Source of the DNA: Clostridium pasteurianum BC1
GTDB lineage: Bacteria; Bacillota; Clostridia; Clostridiales; Clostridiaceae
DNA: 64,000 nt
NCBI RefSeq assembly: GCF_000389635.1
Contig: NC_021182.1
Span: forward strand, 4,319,925-4,383,924
Direction of reading: 5' to 3'
In this document: one piece after another, positions 9,535-18,172 of the stretch
How the letters are laid out: every line of letters starts with the position of its first letter
How positions within the stretch are numbered: the first letter of the stretch is position 1
The notes under the pieces: model-generated
The model's database searches: none
What the model was told of the DNA's origin: nothing
The model's input: only the letters and a program-made list of their open reading frames with translations
Program-made: the position numbers and the translations under genes

Positions 9535-10256
9535 CTATTTACTTCCATTGATAAATGCCTTTATTACATTAAAGGTTTTCCTGGAAGTAATAATATTAAA
9601 ATGGTTTGTACCTTTAACAATATACATATGTGAATTTTTTAAATATCTATTCATATCTACTTGATGCTGCCTGTAAACAAAGTCATATTTTGCAGTCAGT
9701 ATAAGTATATTTGTATTAATTTTTCTCATTTCACTTTCAGTTATGCCATAATCCTCTACCATTAATTTTATTTTCCAGAACATAAATTTCACATTAGGTG
9801 AAAATTTTTTCACAATACCTACCACTGATTTTGCAAATAAAATTGGCATCTTAATTATCCATTTTACTCCATCTCCATTATAATTACCACAAATTAAAAT
9901 CATTTTTTTAGCTATATATGGATATTTATGTGCAATAGCTAGTGCCACATTTGCACCATCGCTGTATCCTATAACAATTATATTACTTAAGGATTTATTT
10001 CTGCAAAATTTCATCATATCTTCAGCATATAATTCAATTGAATAAATTTTTTCTCCATTTTCACTTTCCCCATGGCCTCTACTATCTACACTATAACGTG
10101 ATAAAACTTTGAAAGATAGTTAAACATTTTTTTCATCATCAAACTGTTCATGTTATTCCCATGAATTAACAGCAAAGTTTCACCACTACCTCTTTCATAA
10201 TATACAAGCCTGATATCACCAATATTACAATAATTCTTCATATTTTTATAAATCAT
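9535..10256 (-). pseudogene. Alpha/beta hydrolase, frameshifted
   Basis: Two reading frames together give one alpha/beta hydrolase. The first part starts at the ATG at 10256 (AGAAGG at 8 nt) and contains the oxyanion-side LLLIHG motif, ending at a TAG near 10095. The fold continues in another frame with SVDSRGHGES, the nucleophile elbow GYSDG and a late catalytic histidine (TNHFN). A single-base indel near 10085-10100 explains the break. It could be a true mutation or a sequencing error; the downstream 160 codons alone would lack the first strands of the fold. It is coupled to the MprF-like gene 11 bp downstream. Confidence 0.75.
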
Positions 10257-10282
10257 TTCTATTTCCTTCTCCCCTTCGGAAC

Positions 10283-10348
10283 ATTCAAATAAATAACTAG
10301 TCAGTATACTCTAGTCTATTTTGACTTACTATTTATTTTCATATGCCT
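10283..10348. repeat. Dispersed palindromic element P2, copy 1
   Basis: About 66 bp with ends CAAATAAATA and TATTTATTTT in inverted order and an internal ACTAGTC/GTCAAAATAG segment. A related copy is at 23913-23966. It lies just upstream of the broken hydrolase and may contribute to its promoter. No coding capacity. Confidence 0.5.
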
Positions 10349-10373
10349 TAAATGATTTTTAAATATATAAACT

Positions 10374-10413
10374 ATTATAAGCCTGTGACTTAATAAAATC
10401 ACAGGCTTATAAT
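10374..10413 (-). terminator. Terminator of the SDR gene
   Basis: A perfect 15-bp stem (10374-10388 with 10399-10413, 10-nt loop) 39 bp past the SDR stop codon. It is AT-rich at both bases of the stem and could act in both directions. Confidence 0.75.
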
Positions 10414-10451
10414 ATATTAACTGATATTTAATTTTAATAAATGTGATATTT

Positions 10452-11195
10452 TTAGATAAATCCTCCATTTACACGAATAGTTTGACCTGTAATCCATTGA
10501 GATTCATCACTTGCTAATAGTAAAACTGTATTTGATATATCACTTGGTTCCCCTAAACGTCCAAAGGCATTCATTTTCTTAATTCCTTCAATTTGTTCTT
10601 CAGTTTTACCTACAGTGAATAATTCTGTATTCACTGGTCCTGGAGCTATAGCATTAATTGTAATGCCCTTTGGCCCAAATTCCTTTGCCAATTGACGGGT
10701 AAACTGCTCTACAGCCCCTTTTGAACCAGCATACAAACTATATCCAGGGAACATTTGCCCAGCTACAGAAGTTGATATATTAATAATTCTTCCAGAGTCT
10801 TTCATATATTTTGCTGCCTGTTGACATGCAAAAAAAGTTCCTTTAACATTTATTTCTATAAGCTTATCAAAATCTTCCTCAGTAATTTTATCAATAGGTT
10901 TAGTAATCATTATACCTGCATTATTCACAAGAATATCTATTTTGCCATAGATTTCAATAGACTCTTTAAATAACTTTTCCACTTCTGATACCTTACTTAC
11001 GTCTGCTTTAATTGCCTGAGCCTCTCCCCCCGTATGTTTAATACTTGTAACAGCCTCTTCAGCTTTCTCTGTATTTCCCGCATAATTAACAATGACCTTT
11101 GCTCCATTTGACGCTAATTCCTTAGCAATTGCATATCCAATTCCCCTTGACGCGCCTGTTACCAAAGCCACTTTACCTTCTAATTTTTTTTCCAT
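10452..11195 (-). CDS. Short-chain dehydrogenase/reductase (FabG-like)
   Basis: A 247-residue NAD(P)(H)-dependent oxidoreductase of the classical SDR type. The cofactor motif TGASRGIG is at the N-terminus, NNAG around residue 90, the catalytic serine in ISTS, and YAGSKG (YXXXK) around residue 155. The C-terminus TGQTIRVNGG is typical of FabG relatives and 3-oxoacyl-ACP reductase annotations, but such stand-alone copies act on many ketones. It is not in a fatty-acid cluster. A TetR gene lies upstream in the same direction, 233 bp away, and may regulate it. Confidence 0.92.
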   Translation of the reverse strand: MEKKLEGKVALVTGASRGIGYAIAKELASNGAKVIVNYAGNTEKAEEAVTSIKHTGGEAQAIKADVSKVSEVEKLFKESIEIYGKIDILVNNAGIMITKPIDKITEEDFDKLIEINVKGTFFACQQAAKYMKDSGRIINISTSVAGQMFPGYSLYAGSKGAVEQFTRQLAKEFGPKGITINAIAPGPVNTELFTVGKTEEQIEGIKKMNAFGRLGEPSDISNTVLLLASDESQWITGQTIRVNGGFI

Positions 11196-11428
11196 AGTGT
11201 TTGTTCCTCCTCATAATAAATCTAATATTTGAATTTCATAAAATTTTTAGTATTAAATCTTATATTGCGATCAATAAGGCATCTTCTTTGTAAAAAACTT
11301 AAATATTTTCAATATTCACATCTATAATCCTCTCTGCTTTGAAATTAATATGCTTTTTTAATGTTTAAAAACTTTGATATTATATCAAACAGTTGAAATT
11401 ATCACATGATCATATAGCTTTAAAGAAT

Positions 11429-12016
11429 CTACTCTAAAATTCCTGAAAGTATAAGCTTCCACACACCTTGAAAATCTTCATCTATATTATCAGCCAGCCA
11501 TTCATAGGAATGAGCAGGGTGATGAAATCTGGAAGTAGCTATAAAAATACTTTTTCCAATAGCCTCAGGTTCTCCTGTTTTAAATTCTCCATAATTCATT
11601 CCATATTTAACAATATTGGATATCTGCATAATTAATTCATTCATGTGTTTAGAAATCATTTCTGTTGATTCCAAGGTTACTTTTGTATACATCATAAATA
11701 ACTCCGGATCTGAAATGGAATTTGTACGTTTGAATTTTATCAGTGTATCCATCCATAATGTTAAACATTCAATAGCAGTTCCCTTTGTTTCCTCAGCAAT
11801 AGTTTTCAGGGACACTAAGGCTCTATTAAGCCACCTTTCTGTCACATCTTCCTGTAAAGAAGATTTGCTGGGAAAATACCTATAAATCATACCATGACTG
11901 ACATGGAGCTCTTTAGCTATATCTATAACAGAAGTTTTTTCTGATCCATAACGACGAATTAGTTTTTCAGCAGCATCCAAAATAATGTCTTTACTTAGTT
12001 TTAATTCATTTGCCAT
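11429..12016 (-). CDS. TetR family transcriptional regulator
   Basis: A 195-residue one-component repressor. The N-terminal HTH (residues about 10-55) ends with the family pattern HGMIYRYFPSKSSL; the C-terminal ligand domain is divergent, with a YEWL segment. Its position directly upstream of the SDR gene makes that gene a likely target. Its own upstream region carries copy c of the P1 repeat and a GGAGGC followed by a small hairpin (arms ATTGAGA/TCTCAAT), so the leader may be structured. Confidence 0.88.
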   Translation of the reverse strand: MANELKLSKDIILDAAEKLIRRYGSEKTSVIDIAKELHVSHGMIYRYFPSKSSLQEDVTERWLNRALVSLKTIAEETKGTAIECLTLWMDTLIKFKRTNSISDPELFMMYTKVTLESTEMISKHMNELIMQISNIVKYGMNYGEFKTGEPEAIGKSIFIATSRFHHPAHSYEWLADNIDEDFQGVWKLILSGILE

Positions 12017-12111
12017 ATTTTATCATTGAGAAATTATTAGATGAAAGATATCATTCTTAACCTCTCAATTGCCACGCCTCCTTTTATCCTATATTGAGCA
12101 AGTGATCCTTA

Positions 12112-12205
12112 TAAACAGAATTCTTGGCATCAGGTGAAGTTTCTGTTTATGGCCTATGATACTTAGAACTCGTTATCCGTAATCTTGGCCACTCTTTACT
12201 GATAA
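12112..12205 (-). repeat. Dispersed palindromic element P1, copy c (truncated)
   Basis: Closely matches the leader half of copy b at 16718-16857: ATAAACAGAATTCTTGGCAT, a CATCAG stem, GTTTAT, then CGTTATCC and CACTCTTTACT, after which similarity ends. It lies about 100 bp upstream of the tetR start, in the same relation as copy b has to rpiR. Confidence 0.6.
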
Positions 12206-12286
12206 ATAAATTTAAGTGTTATCAATAGTTTGTAAGATTACTTACTCAACTTAAGTTTATATATTGATTATAACAAAATAAGTATC

Positions 12287-12328
12287 AAAAATCAAGTAAC
12301 AAAAACATCTTTTTGTTACTTGATTTTT
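12287..12328. terminator. Bidirectional terminator-like hairpin
   Basis: A perfect 19-bp stem with a CATC loop; the arms begin with AAAAA and end with TTTTT. It lies between the aldo/keto reductase and tetR and would stop minus-strand readthrough from the former. Confidence 0.8.
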
Positions 12329-12362
12329 AAATTACATGTATTTATCAAGAATTTTACAAAAT

Positions 12363-12500
12363 ACAATACCGTTTTAAAAAAATAAATATTCATTAAATTT
12401 AAGAATAGGCTCATAGGCTCATTTGTTTATTAAAAATCATATTTTTAATAGTGGAATAGTTAAAAAGCTGTCTTGCAATGCATTGCAAGACAGCTCCATA
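12363..12500 (+). repeat. Dispersed element P3, copy 1, with 30-bp perfect palindrome
   Basis: About 138 bp beginning near AATAAATATTCATTAAATTT and ending in a perfect 30-bp palindrome (12466-12495; half-site AGCTGTCTTGCAATG). A related copy in the opposite orientation lies at 17956-18110, with the same order of blocks and similarly GAGACAG-bounded ends. Both lie just past the 3' ends of genes. Confidence 0.55.
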
Positions 12501-12531
12501 CTACAATATAATCACCTAAATCCCCATCTAA

Positions 12532-13374
12532 TTAGAAATCAAAATTATCTGGATCAGGTCCTACTCTTAGATCCTGATTTAAGCTACTTATTCTTTCAAC
12601 CTCTTCTCTAGTTAACTGAAAATTAAATATATTTGAATTTTGGATTATTCTGCTTTCATTTGTAGATTTTGGAATAGTAACTATGTTATTCTCTAAATCC
12701 CAACGCAATATAACCTGAGCAATTGATTTATTATATTTATCAGCAATTTCCTTTAATATTTTATTGTCAAATAATTTACCAACCATTAATGGTGACCAAG
12801 CTTCCACTTGAATATTATTTTTTTCACAGAATTCTCTTACCTTACCTTGTGTTAAACGTGGATGAAATTCTATTTGATTTATCATTGGCTTAATTTCTGC
12901 ATCCTTTAATATGTCTTCAAGATGATGCACCTGAAAATTACTTACTCCTATGGTTCTTACACGACCTTGCTTATATAGATATTCCAATGCTCTCCAAGCT
13001 TCCTTATATTTTCCCTGTACAGGCCAATGTATAAGATATAAATCTAAATAGTCAAGTCCAAGTTTTTTTAAACTTGTTTCATAGGCTGCTATGGTTGATT
13101 CATATCCCAAATCCGCATTCCAAACCTTTGATGTTATAAATAAATCTTCTCTTGAAATTCCAGCTTCTTTGATTCCTTCACTTATTCCCTTACCCATGCT
13201 TTCTTCATTACCATAAATTGCTGCACCATCAATACTTCTATAGCCATTCTTTATTGCAGATTTCACTGCATTAACTAATTCCGGACTATCCTCTACCCTG
13301 AAAACACCAAGTCCTAATACTGGCATTTTTACACCATTATTCAAAGTTACTGTTTCATTTGAAATATTCACCAT
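12532..13374 (-). CDS. Aldo/keto reductase
   Basis: A 280-residue NADPH-dependent carbonyl reductase of the TIM-barrel AKR superfamily, AKR5-like. The catalytic tetrad is in place: Asp and Tyr in DGAAIYGNE, Lys in ITSKVW, His in LIHWP. The cofactor-binding segment IPKSTNESRI is near the C-terminus. Start ATG at 13374 follows GGGGG at 6 nt. It lies 27 bp downstream of the FMN reductase gene in the same direction, so the two are probably one operon controlled by the divergent HxlR regulator. The substrate is unknown; 2,5-diketo-gluconate reductase names are commonly attached to this group. Confidence 0.92.
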   Translation of the reverse strand: MVNISNETVTLNNGVKMPVLGLGVFRVEDSPELVNAVKSAIKNGYRSIDGAAIYGNEESMGKGISEGIKEAGISREDLFITSKVWNADLGYESTIAAYETSLKKLGLDYLDLYLIHWPVQGKYKEAWRALEYLYKQGRVRTIGVSNFQVHHLEDILKDAEIKPMINQIEFHPRLTQGKVREFCEKNNIQVEAWSPLMVGKLFDNKILKEIADKYNKSIAQVILRWDLENNIVTIPKSTNESRIIQNSNIFNFQLTREEVERISSLNQDLRVGPDPDNFDF

Positions 13375-13401
13375 AATAATCCCCCTAAAATTCATTATAT
13401 G

Positions 13402-14037
13402 TTATCTTATAAAATTCATAAATATCTTATCTTCTTTTTTGCTTTCCTCTACATGATCTTTTCCAAAATCAACAATTTTCATTAACCAAGCCATATTTTT
13501 GCCTAAAACTCTCATGATTTGATTTCCTTCTTCATCCTGAGCTACTTCTCCTGGCGCTGTACCATAGCCTACATTCCAATAATTTGACGTAGGCATTACC
13601 ATTTCTGAATAATTAATATAGTTATTCAATTGACTAAATGTTGAAACACCGCCAGATCTTCTTACTGCAACTACACTGGCACCAACTTTATGTCTAAGCA
13701 TTCCATTATTTACAGAAGTCACAAGAAATGCACAATCTAAAAATGATTTCATTGTTCCTGCTATAGCTGAATAATGTACAGGAGAACCAAGAATAATTCC
13801 ATCTGCCTCTTTCATTTTTTGAATCCATTCATTAACCTCATCATTTTGTATAACACATTTTTCATTCATATTTCTACTGCATCCACCACAGGCCAAACAT
13901 CCACGTATTACTTTATTCCCTACATGAACAATCTCCACTTCTATATTTTCTTTTTCTAATTCCGCTGCTACAACTTTTATAGCTTCATAAGTATTTCCAT
14001 TTTTATTAGGACTTCCGTTAAAAGCAACTACCTTCAT
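13402..14037 (-). CDS. NADPH-dependent FMN reductase / iron-sulfur flavoprotein-like
   Basis: A 211-residue flavodoxin-fold oxidoreductase. The FMN phosphate loop GSPNKNGNT is at residues 6-14 and a CLACGGCSRN cysteine cluster follows near residue 45, as in flavoproteins that may bind an iron-sulfur cluster. Start ATG at 14037 has GGAGG at 8 nt. Divergent from hxlR and upstream of the aldo/keto reductase. HxlR-type regulators often control quinone or aldehyde stress reductases, which fits this pair; that is inference. Confidence 0.88.
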   Translation of the reverse strand: MKVVAFNGSPNKNGNTYEAIKVVAAELEKENIEVEIVHVGNKVIRGCLACGGCSRNMNEKCVIQNDEVNEWIQKMKEADGIILGSPVHYSAIAGTMKSFLDCAFLVTSVNNGMLRHKVGASVVAVRRSGGVSTFSQLNNYINYSEMVMPTSNYWNVGYGTAPGEVAQDEEGNQIMRVLGKNMAWLMKIVDFGKDHVEESKKEDKIFMNFIR

Positions 14038-14302
14038 AATACATACCTCCATAATATACTTATCTTTTTTTCAATCCTGCTTTAGCATTCAATCATAAAT
14101 TCATTATATAGTTTCATAGTTTCATTAACAAGTACGTACTTTTTCGTTAGATGCTTACTTAAAGGTAAGATTTATTGTAACGTCTACATTTAACAGGACT
14201 GAATTTGCTATGATTTTATTATTAGTATATAATTTAGTTTAATGTATTTTTATCTTAAAATTAGTTCTATTTACTTAAAAATAATTAAAGGCGGGTAGCT
14301 CA

Positions 14303-14644
14303 ATGATATACTGTAACGGGAAAAAATATATATGCCTATTGGATTTTGCAATGGATTTTATAAGAGGTAAATGGAAAGCAATTTTATTATGCCATTTATA
14401 TAGTGAACCTAAAAGATTTTTAGAACTTCAGCGAATAACTAATGGAATCAGCCAAAAGGTATTAAATGAAAAACTTAAAGAATTGGAAAATGATGAATTA
14501 GTAACTAAGACAATTTATCCTGAAATACCACCTAAAGTTGAATATTACCTTACTAATAAAGGAAAAAAACTTACTAAGATTATTAAAGAAATTGAAGATT
14601 GGTCCATTAAACATTATCCTCATCTAAATAATAAATGTGAATAA
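14303..14644 (+). CDS. HxlR family transcriptional regulator
   Basis: A 113-residue winged-helix protein. The conserved HxlR segments are present: FIRGKWKAILL, FLELQRITNGISQKVLNEKL and a wing with PKVEYYLTNKGK. HxlR members respond to electrophiles or act as activators and repressors of adjacent divergent genes. Two cysteines (C4 and C11) in the N-terminal arm could be redox sensors. The 265-bp divergent region holds a CTTAC...GTAAG inverted repeat near 14154-14169 and a GTACGTAC palindrome near 14132 as candidate operators. AAAGGCGG precedes the ATG. Confidence 0.88.
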   Translation: MIYCNGKKYICLLDFAMDFIRGKWKAILLCHLYSEPKRFLELQRITNGISQKVLNEKLKELENDELVTKTIYPEIPPKVEYYLTNKGKKLTKIIKEIEDWSIKHYPHLNNKCE

Positions 14645-14685
14645 TTTACAATCAATTTAGATATTTTATTATATGGCTTCATTTT

Positions 14686-14724
14686 AAAAATGCCTATCAT
14701 GCAAGAAGCATAATAAGCATTTTT
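14686..14724. terminator. Bidirectional terminator between hxlR and Gfo/Idh genes
   Basis: Stem AAAAATGC...GCATTTTT with an inner ATGC/GCAT pair and small bulges (14686-14702 with 14708-14724). It separates convergent genes and ends in T-runs on both strands. Confidence 0.75.
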
Positions 14725-14747
14725 CTAACTACAAAATCAATAATATT

Positions 14748-15719
14748 TTATTCAAAAGGATATACAAAGCCCCATTGATTTCTTACTTCACTTAATAAGT
14801 GAGTAACATCAATTGATAATTGAAGTTGTTCTTGGCCAGTCTTATTTGTAATATGCTCCTGCATATCTTCTACCTCATAGTTAAGAGCTTTTGCTGTTTC
14901 CCCTAATTGAAGTTCTTCTGTTCTTCCATCTTCTGTATAAGTGATAGTTGCTTTATCTGCTCTTGGATAATTGTTTACCTCAATATATCCTAATTCTCCT
15001 GCAACAACACCACGTTTTGGTTGTTTTGCTCTCATAGTTAAAGCTATAACTGCCATTTGATCACGATCATTTTTCATAATAATACCAGATTGTTCATCTA
15101 CTCCAGTTTCAAAATATTTTGCTGTAGTAAGAATTACATTTGGTTTGCTCTCCAAGAAATATCTTGCAAAGGAAGCTGCATAAACACCTATATCTAATAG
15201 CGCTCCACCAGCTAATTCTTTACTGAAGAAACGATTTTTTACGTCATACTCTTTACAGCTTCCGAAGTTAACCTGAACCATTTTTACTTTACCTATAGCA
15301 CCTGAATCAACAATTTCCTTTAATTTTTTATATAAAGGCATGTGGAACATAGTCATTCCTTCTGTTACAACTAAGTTTTTCTCTTTAGCAATTGCAACTA
15401 CCTCATCTAATTGTTTTGCATTTACTGTAATTGCCTTTTCACAGAAAACATGTTTCCCATTTTTAACTGACTTTAATAAAAATTCATAATGAAGATTGTG
15501 TGGTGTTGAAATATACACAATATCAATTTCTGGATTTGCAATCATTTTGTCAGCATCATTATAAACATTTGATACATGGAATTTATTTGCAAAGTCCTGT
15601 GCTTTTTCTAAATTAATGTCACATACTGCATAGATTTCACCATTTACTTCATTTAACGCAGTTGCCATTTCTCCACCAATGTTACCAGTTCCTAAAATAG
15701 CCCAATTATATTTTTTCAT
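14748..15719 (-). CDS. Gfo/Idh/MocA family oxidoreductase
   Basis: A 323-residue NAD(P)-dependent sugar or polyol dehydrogenase-type protein. The Rossmann motif GTGNIGG is at residues 8-14, the CEKAITVN segment (EKP-like lysine) near residue 92, followed by the GFO_IDH_MocA C-terminal beta domain. Start ATG at 15719 has AGAGGG at 8 nt. It lies 128 bp downstream of an RpiR regulator, a pairing common for sugar catabolism genes. No transporter or kinase is adjacent, so the substrate cannot be named. Confidence 0.9.
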   Translation of the reverse strand: MKKYNWAILGTGNIGGEMATALNEVNGEIYAVCDINLEKAQDFANKFHVSNVYNDADKMIANPEIDIVYISTPHNLHYEFLLKSVKNGKHVFCEKAITVNAKQLDEVVAIAKEKNLVVTEGMTMFHMPLYKKLKEIVDSGAIGKVKMVQVNFGSCKEYDVKNRFFSKELAGGALLDIGVYAASFARYFLESKPNVILTTAKYFETGVDEQSGIIMKNDRDQMAVIALTMRAKQPKRGVVAGELGYIEVNNYPRADKATITYTEDGRTEELQLGETAKALNYEVEDMQEHITNKTGQEQLQLSIDVTHLLSEVRNQWGFVYPFE

Positions 15720-15847
15720 TTTAAATTCCCTCTTTCTATTTAATTTTAATTTTGACTTCATTCTCATACTTATAATTATTTATTAATAATGAAGTATGTA
15801 TTATCTCCACTATATTTTTATTGATGTACTATTAAAGAATAAATTTA

Positions 15848-16702
15848 TTACAATTTGTCATCAGCAATATCCTGTTCATGTTTACTAATATTTTTATAAG
15901 CATCTTTTTTCTTTACTGTTAAGAATAAATACAGAATTTCAATTATCATAGATGCAGATACTCTGGAAAAATAATACTCATCCATAAATAATTTTTCTCT
16001 TGTAGCAGTTGTAATATGATAGTCACTAGCTTTTGCAATAGGGGACCACTCGTTATTAGTAATGGAAATAGTTGTAGCTTTCTTCTCATTAGCTGCTTCA
16101 ATTACTGTCAATAATCTTTTGGAAGCCCCAGAATTAGATATTGCAATGACTACATCTTTATCTGTCAAATTATAGGTATAAGCCAATTGTGTTTCCCAAA
16201 TGGTATTGGATACAGTTGGAATCCCAATTTGGTTAAACTTATAAGTTCCATCTAGAGCAACTGGAATAGTATTACCAACTGCTGCAAGTTGAACGGTTTT
16301 TGCATTACTGAGTATATCTAATATTTCCTTGAACCTTTCCCCATCTATCATTGAGATTGTCTGTTTAAGTTCTTCTATTTTGTTGGCCAAAATATTCTGT
16401 AAAGATTGATCAACATTATTTTGATCAATATCATTTGATACTGGTACAGCATCTACATTTGATTCCACAATTTCTTTTGCAAGACTAATTTTAAGATGAT
16501 GAAAGCCTTTCATATTGCATTTTTTACAGAATCTCGAAATGGTTGCTTCGCTGGCTCCACTCGCTGCTGATAACTCTGCAATTGTCATCTCGATGACTTT
16601 TTCTTTATTATTTATTATATAATTTGCAATCTTCTTTTCTGCATCGAAAAAATCATCATATTTAGAGAATATCACGTCTAATACTGTTTTATTATTTTCC
16701 AT
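15848..16702 (-). CDS. RpiR/MurR family transcriptional regulator
   Basis: A 284-residue regulator with an N-terminal HTH_6 domain (residues 1-77, with ATISRFCKKCNMKGFHHLK) and a C-terminal SIS phosphosugar-binding domain (about 125-260, with AISNSGASKRLL). RpiR members bind phosphosugars. It likely controls the Gfo/Idh gene downstream. GGAAG precedes the ATG. Its 5' leader contains the whole of P1 copy b, so the transcript begins with or passes through that structure. Confidence 0.9.
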   Translation of the reverse strand: MENNKTVLDVIFSKYDDFFDAEKKIANYIINNKEKVIEMTIAELSAASGASEATISRFCKKCNMKGFHHLKISLAKEIVESNVDAVPVSNDIDQNNVDQSLQNILANKIEELKQTISMIDGERFKEILDILSNAKTVQLAAVGNTIPVALDGTYKFNQIGIPTVSNTIWETQLAYTYNLTDKDVVIAISNSGASKRLLTVIEAANEKKATTISITNNEWSPIAKASDYHITTATREKLFMDEYYFSRVSASMIIEILYLFLTVKKKDAYKNISKHEQDIADDKL

Positions 16703-16717
16703 ACTTTGCTTCCTTTC

Positions 16718-16857
16718 ATAAACAGAATTCTTGGCATCAGATGGAATTTTTGTTTATGACCTCTGATGTTTAGAAGTCGTTATCCAGGGACGTAGACACT
16801 CTTTACTCCCTCTTTGAGAAATATGGGAGTATTGGAGTGGGTAGCCATCGGATAAAA
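16718..16857 (-). repeat. Dispersed palindromic element P1, copy b
   Basis: 140 bp in the rpiR leader. Visible helices: CACTCTTTACTCCC (16797-16810) with GGGAGTATTGGAGTG (16825-16839); CATCAGA (16735-16741) with TCTGATG (16762-16768); CATAAAC (16718-16724) with GTTTATG (16752-16758). In minus orientation the blocks are TTATCCGATGGCTA, the long hairpin, ACGTCCCTGGATAA, TCTAAAC and the second hairpin. Copies a and d share the outer blocks with different but still paired stems. Confidence 0.65.
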
Positions 16858-17122
16858 TAATATTAGACAGAATATGCCTTATTACAGAATATATGTCTTA
16901 CTCTTGTCCTTCTATATTTACTATAGTATGAAGTGATAATTTTGTCAACATGTTTTTCATAAAATTTTATTTCATGAAAATTTATTTTAAGTTTAACACT
17001 ATTATTATAAGCAATTATCTTTCATATAAACGACTTGAAGAAAAATATTTTTCATGATATGTTATTGTTAAAAGTAAATTTAACTTATATGTGTATTAGA
17101 TTACGCAGATAGGAGGAAAAAA

Positions 17123-17947
17123 ATGAAAGCTGATTTGCATAATCATAGTTTTTTATCTGATGGAGTTTTGAGTGTACAGGATATTGTACTTTATTCAAAA
17201 AAAATTGGTTTAAATTGCATGGCAATTACAGATCATGATACTATGGCAGGGGTTCTTCCAGCCTATACACTTGGTGAAAAAATAGGCATATCTGTAATAC
17301 CAGGAGTTGAGATATCCACTACTGACTATGAAACCAAACGTTCCGTTCATATGCTTTGCTATTTTCCAAAAGATATGTTTAAACTTCAGGGATTTTTAAA
17401 TAAAACTTTAATTAATAGAGAAAATGCCAAAAGACAAATGGCACAAATGTTGATGGAGGAGTACCCCATTACCATGGAGGACATAGAGAAATACAGTTCC
17501 AAAAGCCAATCCATGTATGAAACTCACATAATGCAGCCTATGGCAGATTTAGGATACACAAACATTGTAATTGGTGAATTTTATAAAGGATTGCTTTCAA
17601 AAAAGGGAAAATACTATGTACAAATTTCCTACCCCAGCGTATACGAAGCATTAGAAATAATAAAAGAAGTAGGCGGCATTGCAGTTATGGCCCACCCTGG
17701 TCAATTTGATTCCATAGGATTATTAGAAAAATTGGCAGAAAAGAAATTGGTACAAGGTGTTGAATACAATCACCCTAGGAATTCAGAGGAAGTAAAAAAG
17801 CAAATAAAAAGTATTGCTGAAAAATATGGTTTAATTATGACCGGCGGAACAGACTTTCATGGATACTATTCAAATTCACCACATCCACTAGGCTCTTTCA
17901 CGTGCCCAGAAGGTGAAGTGGAGAAATTAATTAAATTGGGGAGTTAA
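17123..17947 (+). CDS. PHP domain phosphoesterase (YciV/TrpH-like)
   Basis: A 274-residue metal-dependent phosphoesterase. PHP ligand motifs are DLHNHS (start), ITDHDT (about residue 37), GVEIST, a late AHPGQF and TDFHG. Relatives include E. coli RNase AM, which removes nucleotides from 5' ends of RNA or 3',5'-bisphosphates. AGGAGG lies 6-7 nt before the ATG. The gene stands alone between rpiR and the siroheme reductase. Confidence 0.88.
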   Translation: MKADLHNHSFLSDGVLSVQDIVLYSKKIGLNCMAITDHDTMAGVLPAYTLGEKIGISVIPGVEISTTDYETKRSVHMLCYFPKDMFKLQGFLNKTLINRENAKRQMAQMLMEEYPITMEDIEKYSSKSQSMYETHIMQPMADLGYTNIVIGEFYKGLLSKKGKYYVQISYPSVYEALEIIKEVGGIAVMAHPGQFDSIGLLEKLAEKKLVQGVEYNHPRNSEEVKKQIKSIAEKYGLIMTGGTDFHGYYSNSPHPLGSFTCPEGEVEKLIKLGS

Positions 17948-17955
17948 TATAATTC

Positions 17956-18110
17956 AGACAGGCTCATAATTGAAGAGCCTGTCTCACAATGCATATCTAT
18001 GCATTGCGATAAAGTTTTTTAAGAAATAATTATTAAAATCCTATTTTTAATAAAGAAATAGGGCCGTTCTCAAATTTAGTGAATATTTATTCCTTTTGAG
18101 ACAGCTCCAA
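17956..18110 (-). repeat. Dispersed element P3, copy 2, and terminator-like hairpin
   Basis: Starts directly after the PHP gene with a 10-bp stem (AGACAGGCTC 17956-17965 with GAGCCTGTCT 17975-17984), then CAATGCAT/ATGCATTG, and ends at GAGACAGCTCC. On the minus strand it carries the AATAAATATTCACTAAATTT block shared with the copy at 12363-12500. It may act as the terminator of the PHP gene. Confidence 0.55.
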
Positions 18111-18166
18111 TATCTAAACATAGTTTAAGTTCAAACTCCCATTAAGTAAGATTCATTAATATGCTT
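18111..18166 (+). repeat. Dispersed palindromic element P1, partial copy e
   Basis: Only the 3' half of P1 is present: TCTAAAC, a weak hairpin, CAAACTCC and TAAGATTCATTAATA, about 80 percent like 4095-4145. It immediately follows the P3 copy, so the two elements are nested or adjacent. Confidence 0.5.
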
Positions 18167-18172
18167 CTAACT

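Noticed and set aside
12020-12080. Leader peptide (GTG start) before tetR
   Set aside because: The GGAGG is only one base from the GTG, too close to be used.
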